The notes beneath the pieces were generated by a model that worked only from the letters and a program-made list of their open reading frames with translations, was not told the origin of the DNA and did no database searches. A stretch of DNA of 37,402 nt from Campylobacterota bacterium (GTDB lineage Bacteria; Bdellovibrionota; Bacteriovoracia; Bacteriovoracales; Bacteriovoracaceae): the NCBI GenBank assembly GCA_003650125.1, contig QNFX01000021.1, positions 1 to 37,402 of the forward strand, read 5' to 3'. Below are positions 18,183-23,929 of this stretch, one piece after another (the first letter of the stretch is position 1; each line of letters starts with the position of its first letter). The position numbers and the translations under genes are program-made.

Positions 18183-18354
18183 AATCTACCTTTCATAATA
18201 TAAAATTCTCGCAATAAAGAGAAATTTTAAACAAATTCTATTGAAGACTATTAAACAAGGCCGATTTATACAATATAACGCGAACGCAGAGCAATAAACA
18301 GTGGAAAATTCCCTCTTATTTTGGTATTAAATAGTTAAACAAAGGGGGGGGAAG

Positions 18355-18819
18355 ATGAAATTAAATCCCAAAAATATTTTAATTGCCGTAGAGATAAACA
18401 ATCCTTGCAAAGAGTCACTCATTGAATTTTTCAAGGGGAGTGATTTTTCTGATTGTCATGTAACTTTGGCCCATGTTTTTGAAATTCACCAATACATCAA
18501 TGAGTTCACTCCTTATACTTATCCCCCAGAAGATCAAATCAACACCATTAAAGAAGAAGTTGAGAATCATTTAAAAGTCTGGGAAGGGGATCTCTTCGCT
18601 GCAGGTAAAGAACCTTCACAGGTAAGCCGTGTTTGCTTTTTTCATGCCTCTCCGAAAGAAGGTATGATTGATTACATCAATGAGCACAAATTTGACCTAG
18701 CGATTGTGGCCACAAGAAAAAAATCTGGTCTAGGCCAAATATTTTCGAGTTCTTTTGCTCAGGCACTTTGTAACTCGGTGGAAACTCCGATATTAGTCTT
18801 GAAAGAAAAAAATTCTTAA
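18355..18819 (+). CDS. universal stress protein (UspA family)
   Basis: 154-residue single Usp domain. It starts PKNILIAVEI and has VTLAHVFE, the KFDLAIVATRKKSG strand-turn and a final VETPILVLKEK, as in the family. The nucleotide-binding loop, usually GxxGx9G(S/T), is degenerate here (SGLGQIFSSSFAQAL), so ATP binding is uncertain. A G-rich ribosome-binding site (run of eight G) precedes the ATG. It is followed 6 bases later by the hydroxylase-family gene, probably in one transcript. Confidence 0.85.
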   Translation: MKLNPKNILIAVEINNPCKESLIEFFKGSDFSDCHVTLAHVFEIHQYINEFTPYTYPPEDQINTIKEEVENHLKVWEGDLFAAGKEPSQVSRVCFFHASPKEGMIDYINEHKFDLAIVATRKKSGLGQIFSSSFAQALCNSVETPILVLKEKNS

Positions 18820-18825
18820 TTTTCG

Positions 18826-19566
18826 ATGTCTGGAATTCTACTATCTGCTGATGCCAAAACCTTCATCATAGGTACAACTCTTATCTCCATAGTTGCCTTC
18901 TGGTTCAGTGTCGGTGCTTTTAAAGTTATTGAACTCACAGGAATATTTAAAAAATATAAAATCTGGTCTAATAAAAGGACTAAAAAAGGACTTCAACTAA
19001 AAGCTGTAAAACTTATCATTTTAAATGAAATTTTTGTCCAAACTCCCGCCCTTGTTGTCTCTTTTTATATGTTTGAATATCTTGGTCTAACTATGACAAT
19101 GGGAAATTACCCGGGTGTATTTCTTTTCATTTTTCAGATTATTATTTTTATGTTGATAGAAGATACCATGTTTTACTGGATTCACCGGTTACTTCACCAA
19201 AAGACCTTATTTAGGAAAATTCATCATATCCACCACCGTTTTAATATTAACTCGGCCGTGGCCTCTCAATATGCTCATCCTGTAGAGTTTTTAATCTGTG
19301 ATTTAGTTCCTGTTATTACAGGGCCTGCACTTTTATTAATATTAGGACTTCCGGTTCACATCATTACTCTCTGGATCTGGATGGTAATTAGAATTTGGGA
19401 ATCAGTGGATGCTCATTCAGGTTACAATCTCCCCTTTTGGTTTCCTCACAAATTAATATATGGGGGGGGGTCTATTCCTCATGATCTTCATCATTCAAAA
19501 AACAAGGGTAGTTTTGCTACTTTTTTTGAGCACTGGGATAAGTTATTTAAAACTCATGTGAAATAG
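18826..19566 (+). CDS. fatty acid hydroxylase / sterol desaturase family membrane protein
   Basis: 246-residue integral membrane di-iron enzyme. The histidine boxes that bind the irons are visible: HRLLHQ, HHIHHRF and DLHHSKN, with further His in QYAHPVEF and WFPHKL. At least four hydrophobic segments surround them. Family members hydroxylate or desaturate lipids using O2. The actual lipid is unknown. There is no clear Shine-Dalgarno in the 6-base gap after the Usp gene. The gene ends back-to-back with the convergent RDD gene with no gap. Confidence 0.85.
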   Translation: MSGILLSADAKTFIIGTTLISIVAFWFSVGAFKVIELTGIFKKYKIWSNKRTKKGLQLKAVKLIILNEIFVQTPALVVSFYMFEYLGLTMTMGNYPGVFLFIFQIIIFMLIEDTMFYWIHRLLHQKTLFRKIHHIHHRFNINSAVASQYAHPVEFLICDLVPVITGPALLLILGLPVHIITLWIWMVIRIWESVDAHSGYNLPFWFPHKLIYGGGSIPHDLHHSKNKGSFATFFEHWDKLFKTHVK

Positions 19567-20031
19567 TTAGTCATCTTTTTTTAGCACTTGAGTTGTCATG
19601 ATTAGATCGTGTAGTGCCTTTTTATCACTTCTAAGAGCGGCCATAATAAAACCAATACCAAAGATCATCGCCGAACAAAACTTCCCTATGGTCTCTCTAA
19701 AAAAGCTTCTCAAATAGCTTAAATTTTGACCTGTTTCGGTATTGATAACGGTCAAATCCAGTGCCAACTTTCCGGGGGTTCCACCTTTATTTTTATAGAA
19801 CCATCCATAATAGAGAAAGATTGCTAACAATGAAAAAAGGCCATTTATGACAACATTAAAATATGTTGTGGTATCAAATTGTGCGGTATTTAGATGATAT
19901 GGAGTGGGAAACATCCTATTTATCGGCCAATGGACAATGCTTAAGATCACACCATCTATTATAGTTGCCACGAGCCTTACCCAAAAACCTGCAGGCCTTA
20001 CTTTTCGCTGCTCAATTAATTCTGTTTCCAT
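19567..20031 (-). CDS. RDD family membrane protein
   Basis: 154-residue protein with the RDD signature in its first helix (RPAGFWVRLVATIIDGVIL) and GTPGKLALDLTVI after the second helix. Three hydrophobic helices are predicted. RDD proteins are small membrane proteins, some implicated in ion exchange, but most have no known role. AGGAG lies a few bases before the ATG. A strong terminator upstream (20097-20120) isolates it from the secreted-protein gene. Confidence 0.85.
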   Translation of the reverse strand: METELIEQRKVRPAGFWVRLVATIIDGVILSIVHWPINRMFPTPYHLNTAQFDTTTYFNVVINGLFSLLAIFLYYGWFYKNKGGTPGKLALDLTVINTETGQNLSYLRSFFRETIGKFCSAMIFGIGFIMAALRSDKKALHDLIMTTQVLKKDD

Positions 20032-20096
20032 AACTAATCTCCTGACTAGCTACATCGGTTTTAAAAATATTTATCTTAATTTTATTTAGGGACAAA

Positions 20097-20120
20097 AAAG
20101 GCCGGTAAAAACCGGCCTTT
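20097..20120 (-). terminator. intrinsic terminator after the Gly-rich secreted protein gene
   Basis: AAAGGCCGGT and ACCGGCCTTT form a perfect 10-bp stem around an A4 loop. On the minus strand it is followed by a T-tract (to 20094), so it ends the regulator/secreted-protein transcript coming from 20146-21422. Confidence 0.9.
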
Positions 20121-20145
20121 AAATATTGCAAATAGTCTTTATATA

Positions 20146-20568
20146 TTAAAATCTGCTTCCAACTGAGCGAATTTCAGGAAGTCGACCTATTATCCCTCCG
20201 CTGAATCCATTTTCTTCTTTATCTGTTTCCCAAAACTTCAATGTTCTATGAAAATCTCTTTTATCTTCCCTATTGCTACTTAAAATATCTAAGTACTTAT
20301 CTCTCATTGTTGTATCAATAGAAGGATTAAAGTGATTATCAAGTCCTTCTAATCCACCGCCATCACCATTTGATTTGCCCTTACCAATTATTGTGTCTCC
20401 AACCATAGATCCATCTCCAAAAGAACCAGTAAAATCATCTGAATAAATATTATTCAAAAACATATCTCTTTCAAAGTTCATTGATCGTCCACCACCTATG
20501 CCGGTAAAGTCACCACCAAATGCTGAAAAAGATAGAATATAAAGTGTAATTAAAGTTGTTTTTTTCAT
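20146..20568 (-). CDS. secreted Gly/Asp-rich protein of unknown function
   Basis: 140 residues. An N-terminal signal peptide (MKKTTLITLYILSFSAFG) is followed by a segment rich in Gly, Asp and Asn (GDFTGIGGGRSMNF, SFGDGSMVGD, KSNGDGGGLEG) that may be flexible or Ca-binding. The C-terminal part is more charged (LDILSSNREDKRDFHRTLKFWE). No family recognised. The ATG overlaps the stop of the upstream HTH-regulator gene (TAATG) and has a strong GGAGG 7 bases upstream, so the two are made together. It is closed by a strong terminator. Confidence 0.7.
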   Translation of the reverse strand: MKKTTLITLYILSFSAFGGDFTGIGGGRSMNFERDMFLNNIYSDDFTGSFGDGSMVGDTIIGKGKSNGDGGGLEGLDNHFNPSIDTTMRDKYLDILSSNREDKRDFHRTLKFWETDKEENGFSGGIIGRLPEIRSVGSRF

Positions 20569-21422
20569 TATTGTACCTCCCTTTTAATAGAGTCATTTAT
20601 TTTTTTAAAAGAAAGTCGCTCACCAAATGCCATAAGTTGATAAGGTATACCATCTTCTGTCTTGTACTTATTCATTTTTTCATAACACTTAATAAAAAAC
20701 TCTGTAGTATCAGCTGCTAATTCTTGGGCAATTGAAACTGGGATTGTCTCTTGGTAACCATAAAAGGAATTCATTCCTAGATGTGCTTCTTCGGTCTTTA
20801 GAAAGGTTGGAATGATTTCTGCCAGGTATTTTGTGGAAAAATCTGGATCCAGTCGAATATTCTTTTTAGTTCTGCTATATCTTCCATTTTCTTTTAACTC
20901 AATAATATGAGCATTAATTAAGTCATTGATTTTTTTCTTTCCGAAAACACCATGTGAATAAATTAATTCATCATTAATAAGTTCATCAGGGATATCCGCT
21001 TTTTTAATTACGATATTACCCAAAGTAGAAATAATTTCTTCTTCTGTCGATCCAGCCTCTGTTCCACAAAGTGAAAAGACAATATAAGAATAAAAATCAT
21101 TGATCACGCTTTCATCAAATTCTTTAAGTTCAGGGTCTATAAACAACTCATTTTTAAATGAATGAGAAAAACTATTTTCTAAAAATTCTTTTATTTCACC
21201 ACCAAAAAACAGTGCCACTTCTTGGATTTTATTTCTCCCTGATACTTTTGAAAGGACACTCAAAAGTTTATTTGGATCTGGGTGCTTAGAATTGATTCCA
21301 TTGAGCCATCTCCAAACAGTTACTTTGGAGGTTTGGGTTCCTTGAACTAGGTCTTCAAGCTTATCCCTGTGCTTTTCTAATATGGGAGAGAGTTCTTGAT
21401 AAAAAGTTTGAACTGATTCCAC
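20568..21422 (-). CDS. probable HTH regulator resembling the TIGR02147 family
   Basis: 284 residues. An N-terminal helix-turn-helix-like region has TQTSKVTVWRWLNGINSKHPDPNKLLSVLSKVSG (about 29-62, quoted here in parts: TSKVTVWRWLNG, then PDPNKLLSVLS). A long helical C-terminal part has a second winged-helix-like segment (KKKINDLINAHIIELKENGRYSRT). The overall plan and C-terminal SIAQELAADTTEFFIKCYE resemble the TIGR02147-type regulators expanded in Bdellovibrio relatives. The assignment is from resemblance only. The start is GTG at 21422 with AAGGAG 6 bases upstream. A palindrome at 21449-21468 just upstream could be its own operator. It is coupled to a secreted protein gene. Confidence 0.55.
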   Translation of the reverse strand: MESVQTFYQELSPILEKHRDKLEDLVQGTQTSKVTVWRWLNGINSKHPDPNKLLSVLSKVSGRNKIQEVALFFGGEIKEFLENSFSHSFKNELFIDPELKEFDESVINDFYSYIVFSLCGTEAGSTEEEIISTLGNIVIKKADIPDELINDELIYSHGVFGKKKINDLINAHIIELKENGRYSRTKKNIRLDPDFSTKYLAEIIPTFLKTEEAHLGMNSFYGYQETIPVSIAQELAADTTEFFIKCYEKMNKYKTEDGIPYQLMAFGERLSFKKINDSIKREVQ

Positions 21423-21448
21423 TATTTTCTCCTTTCCTTAAAATTAGT

Positions 21449-21468
21449 CCAGATGATATGATATCTGG
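21449..21468. promoter_or_regulatory. palindrome upstream of the HTH regulator gene
   Basis: CCAGAT (21449-21454) and ATCTGG (21463-21468) form a 6-bp inverted repeat, with an inner palindrome GATATGATATC (21455-21465). It lies 27-46 bases upstream of the GTG start, in the position of a promoter or operator, and may mediate autoregulation. Confidence 0.4.
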
Positions 21469-21550
21469 AAAAATTCTCAAGGTTAAAACAGATAGATGGT
21501 TAAAATTACAGATGTTATATCTTGAAATTCTAACCACTTACCAAAATTAT

Positions 21551-21679
21551 TTAATATCTATCCCTTATTTTTTCATGAACTGTTTCACTGGGGGTGCAAA
21601 TATCCGGGGATAAGATAGTACAGCGAGCGTGAAGGGCATTGCCTCCTAATAAAAATAGAATAAAAATAAGTAACTTCAT
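21551..21679 (-). CDS. small secreted Cys-containing peptide (42 aa)
   Basis: A 42-residue product: signal peptide MKLLIFILFLLGGNALHA, then a 24-residue mature peptide with two Cys (RCTILSPDICTPSETV) and a charged C-terminus. I chose the ATG at 21679 because AAAGGAG sits 7 bases upstream and a signal peptide begins there. A start at 21739 would add a non-hydrophobic 20-residue head. A palindrome and -35-like box (21727-21752) lie upstream, in the same arrangement as for the 146-residue secreted protein at 22978. No family recognised. Confidence 0.55.
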   Translation of the reverse strand: MKLLIFILFLLGGNALHARCTILSPDICTPSETVHEKIRDRY

Positions 21680-21726
21680 ACATTCTCCTTTTGTGTGATT
21701 TAGGAAATATAAGGTGTCCCTCACTT

Positions 21727-21752
21727 CTTCAAGGAGCATTTCTCTTGAAATG
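21727..21752 (-). promoter_or_regulatory. operator-like palindrome plus -35 of the small secreted peptide gene
   Basis: Palindrome CATTTCTCTTGAAATG (21737-21752; arms CATTTC/GAAATG, 4-base centre). It is followed on the minus strand, after 4 bases, by TTGAAG (21727-21732), a possible -35. A TATATT-like -10 lies about 15 bases further. The same palindrome frame and the same 4-base gap to TTGACT occur at 22916-22941. Confidence 0.5.
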
Positions 21753-21789
21753 GGGTGCTTCGAAATATTAAGGACTTGGATTGCTGTGG

Positions 21790-21805
21790 CGTTTCACATG
21801 AAATA
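21790..21805. promoter_or_regulatory. parS-like palindrome
   Basis: CGTTTCACATGAAATA matches the ParB-site consensus TGTTTCACGTGAAACA at 13 of 16 positions. The centre has CACATG in place of CACGTG. It lies between the divergent small-peptide and TPR genes and may be a specific operator instead of a partition site. Confidence 0.35.
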
Positions 21806-21840
21806 GAGGGGATAAGAAGTTTCAATTTAAAAATTTAGCA

Positions 21841-21870
21841 TTGCCTGGTCCTTTAAATCAGTTTTAGAAT
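21841..21870 (+). promoter_or_regulatory. putative promoter of the TPR-protein gene
   Basis: TTGCCT (21841-21846) and TAGAAT (21865-21870) are separated by 18 bases. The -10 matches at five of six positions. The transcript would begin at about 21877, at or between the two candidate ATG codons (21874, 21880), implying a leaderless or near-leaderless mRNA. Confidence 0.4.
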
Positions 21871-21873
21871 TTA

Positions 21874-22902
21874 ATGATTATGAATAAAAAATTGTTGGGT
21901 CTTTTCTTTTTCGTTATTTTGGCCGTTGTTTTTTTTCTAGCATACCCCCTTAGCAAGAAAGAAAACCTTCCCCCCCCTATTTTTGTTGAAGTAACAAAGG
22001 AAAAGACCTTAACAAAACCCAAGAAGATTCTTGATTTGGCCAAGGACAGGCCTTCCAAGAAACTTAAAAGGGAAGATAAATCTAACCCTTGTAGTGAGCT
22101 TGTTACTCTTTTCTCAGATATTGCCTATAATGAGATTACTGAAAATATTAAATTGATTATAGCATTTGGATCGCAAACAAGTTGCCAAGATGAAATTAAA
22201 AACACCCTAAAAGGCACAGTTATTGAGGCGATGAGTGAAAAGTGTTTCAAGAGCGCTAAGATTTTAAAATCAAAACAATGTGAGAAGTTTTTAATTAATT
22301 TTCGTGCCTGGGCCATTAACTCTAGTTTTCCTGATGATAATTTAGCGGGCCTTGATGACACTGTTTTAATTAATAAATTTCTCTGGAACTTTAGTAACAA
22401 CCCTGGATTTAAACTCGATAAGCTAGATAAGAGTTTAACTATGATAGATGAATTAATTTCAAGAAGACCTGACTTTTTTGCCGCTTATAAGGCAAAGCTC
22501 ATCCCCCTCTTTATAAAAGAAATCAAGCATGAACAAGATATGCAAGAAGACCTGGCCTCTACCTTAGAGGCCTTACATTCACTTGCTAGTGATGAACAGG
22601 TTGATGAATTCCCTATTGTTCTCAACCTTAATAAAAAAAATATCGATGAAGAAAAAATAAGAGTTCATATAGATGACTTTATAAAAAAGCACCCCGACTC
22701 TTCTCGAGGGTATTACTATTTAGCGGCGATTGATTGGAAAAAAAATAAGAATTTAGATGAGACAAAAAAACTACTAAAAAAGGCGCTAAAAATAAATCCC
22801 AAAGATCCGTTTATAAAAGAAACCTTGAAATCCATAAAAAATTCAAAAAATAAAAAACCAAGTTTTTATTTTTCTATAGAATTTAATATGGGAGACCTTT
22901 AA
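21874..22902 (+). CDS. membrane-anchored protein with TPR-like C-terminus
   Basis: 342 residues. One N-terminal hydrophobic helix (LLGLFFFVILAVVFFLAYPL, about 6-25) anchors a Lys-rich linker and a helical periplasmic part. Five Cys occur between about residues 70 and 135 (NPCSEL, TSCQDE, EKCFKS, KQCEKF). A tetratricopeptide-like unit is seen near the end (RGYYYLAAIDWKKNKNLDETKKLLKKALKINPKDPFIKETL, here split: YYYLAAIDWKK, then LLKKALKINPKDP). No enzyme motif. Probably a scaffold. No Shine-Dalgarno precedes either candidate start (21874 or 21880). A promoter at 21841-21870 suggests leaderless translation. Confidence 0.7.
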   Translation: MIMNKKLLGLFFFVILAVVFFLAYPLSKKENLPPPIFVEVTKEKTLTKPKKILDLAKDRPSKKLKREDKSNPCSELVTLFSDIAYNEITENIKLIIAFGSQTSCQDEIKNTLKGTVIEAMSEKCFKSAKILKSKQCEKFLINFRAWAINSSFPDDNLAGLDDTVLINKFLWNFSNNPGFKLDKLDKSLTMIDELISRRPDFFAAYKAKLIPLFIKEIKHEQDMQEDLASTLEALHSLASDEQVDEFPIVLNLNKKNIDEEKIRVHIDDFIKKHPDSSRGYYYLAAIDWKKNKNLDETKKLLKKALKINPKDPFIKETLKSIKNSKNKKPSFYFSIEFNMGDL

Positions 22903-22917
22903 AGTTCACGTGAAACA
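22902..22917. promoter_or_regulatory. second parS-like palindrome
   Basis: AAGTTCACGTGAAACA contains the perfect palindrome TTCACGTGAA and matches 13 of 16 positions of the ParB-site consensus, including the entire right arm. It starts at the last base of the TPR gene and overlaps by two bases the next palindrome (22916-22931). Confidence 0.4.
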
Positions 22918-22941
22918 TTTCATCTGAAATGAGTTTTGACT
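22916..22941 (+). promoter_or_regulatory. operator-like palindrome plus -35 of the 146-aa secreted protein gene
   Basis: Palindrome CATTTCATCTGAAATG (22916-22931; arms CATTTC/GAAATG). Four bases later comes TTGACT (22936-22941), a good -35. The -10 is unclear (an extended TGCTAATTA at 22941-22949, or CATACA at 22960-22965). The geometry equals that at 21727-21752. Confidence 0.5.
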
Positions 22942-22977
22942 GCTAATTATCTCCTAACGCATACAAAGGAGAAAATC

Positions 22978-23418
22978 ATGCGCACAACTTTTTATCTCTT
23001 ATTTCTACTTGTAAACATTGGCCCGGTAAATGCCTATTCCTGTCTTCCACCCGAGTTAGGGGTAGGAGGTTGCAACCCGAAATACTTTACTATGCCTCAA
23101 ATGGAAGACGCTATTCATGGCCTTAAAGGTCTAACAACAGAAGGAAAAAGTTTCATCTATAGTGAGTTATTAAAAAAAAGAAAAATGACTTATTTTACTT
23201 TAAACTTAAAGATCTTCTCAGAAGAATTATGTCAAAAAAGTAGATCTCAAGACATAGACCTTTTTAATAATGGACACTGTCCCGCTGAACTTTTGAGTTA
23301 TTCTTTATATCCAGGAAGTAATATCCCAAAATTGGATGGATCCATAGAAGTAGATGTTAAAATTGGACCTGGTGGAAAATTTGAAAGTGCAACCTTCGGA
23401 GGGAGTCTTAATTTTTAA
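22978..23418 (+). CDS. secreted protein with conserved-looking Cys pairs, unknown function
   Basis: 146 residues: signal peptide MRTTFYLLFLLVNIGPVNA, then a mature part with four Cys (YSCLPPELGVGGCNP early, EELCQK and GHCPAE later), likely disulfide-bonded in the periplasm or outside. It ends in a Gly-rich strand (IGPGGKFESATFGGSL). The start at 22978 is set by AAAGGAG 6 bases upstream. An upstream TTG (22936) lies in the presumed -35 and is not a start. It shares promoter architecture with the 42-residue peptide. A bidirectional terminator follows. Confidence 0.7.
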   Translation: MRTTFYLLFLLVNIGPVNAYSCLPPELGVGGCNPKYFTMPQMEDAIHGLKGLTTEGKSFIYSELLKKRKMTYFTLNLKIFSEELCQKSRSQDIDLFNNGHCPAELLSYSLYPGSNIPKLDGSIEVDVKIGPGGKFESATFGGSLNF

Positions 23419-23423
23419 AATTT

Positions 23424-23443
23424 AAGGGGAGGCAACTCCCCTT
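23424..23443. terminator. bidirectional intrinsic terminator
   Basis: AAGGGGAG, GCAA loop, CTCCCCTT: an 8-bp perfect stem with T-rich sequence on both outer sides, between two converging genes. Confidence 0.85.
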
Positions 23444-23445
23444 TC

Positions 23446-23925
23446 TTAAAGTTTACCCTTAGTGGCCCCAATCGCACTTGAAACAATCCACTCACCACTA
23501 TCGTTTATCCATGCAGCAGAATAAGGCCCTACCTCTTGATTGGTCAAAACTTGTTTCCCATTCACGTAAGCACCTAGCAGGCTTGAAACAATCCAATCTC
23601 CATTTTCGTTGAGATGAGCTCCTACAAATGGACCTACTTGATTGGTATCGAGAACTTGTTTCCCATTTAAAAATGCTCCGAAAAGGGATGCTACTAGCCA
23701 ATCACCTTTTTCATTTATAAAAGCTGTTGCGAAGTTCCCCACGAATTCATTTTCAAGAACCATTTCCCCATTTACATAGACGCCCAATTGAGAGGCTACA
23801 ATCCAGTCGCCATTATTGTTAATTGCCGTACTTGAATATTTACCTACTTCAGTATTTTCGAGTGTCAGTTCATTGCTCTGGCAATTAAAAGAGAATAAAA
23901 CTAATAAAATTAAGAACTTTTTCAT
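23446..23925 (-). CDS. exported protein made of four 35-residue repeats
   Basis: 159 residues. A signal sequence (MKKFLILLVLFSFNC; the FNC end is a poor lipobox, so lipidation at C15 is uncertain) is followed almost entirely by four tandem repeats with exact 35-residue period. The G-D/E-W-(I/L)-V-(A/S)-S core lies at 39, 74, 109 and 144, each followed by GxYVNGKQVL-like residues and a VGxYxxA start. The pattern suggests short beta-hairpins stacking into a solenoid or propeller blade set, similar in style to WG-type repeats. The function is unknown. It starts 4 bases after the 555-residue protein gene ends, with the ribosome site inside that stop region, so the pair is co-translated. Confidence 0.75.
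   Translation of the reverse strand: MKKFLILLVLFSFNCQSNELTLENTEVGKYSSTAINNNGDWIVASQLGVYVNGEMVLENEFVGNFATAFINEKGDWLVASLFGAFLNGKQVLDTNQVGPFVGAHLNENGDWIVSSLLGAYVNGKQVLTNQEVGPYSAAWINDSGEWIVSSAIGATKGKL
23449..23856 (-). repeat. four tandem 105-bp coding repeats
   Basis: Four in-frame copies of a unit of about 105 bases encode residues 24-159 of the exported repeat protein. Repeats 2 and 3 are nearest each other, both ending NGKQVL. The last copy is shortened at its end. Confidence 0.8.
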
Positions 23926-23929
23926 ATTC

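Noticed and set aside
21680-21739. Longer start (ATG 21739) for the 42-residue peptide
   Set aside because: No ribosome site, it would place a charged head before the signal peptide, and the ATG lies within the palindrome.
22936-22977. TTG start for the secreted protein at 22936
   Set aside because: The TTG is the presumed -35 box. ATG 22978 has a strong ribosome site and starts a signal peptide.
23449-23856. Tandem repeats as a CRISPR or satellite array
   Set aside because: The repeats are contiguous, 105 bases long, in frame and diverged at the DNA level while conserved in protein.
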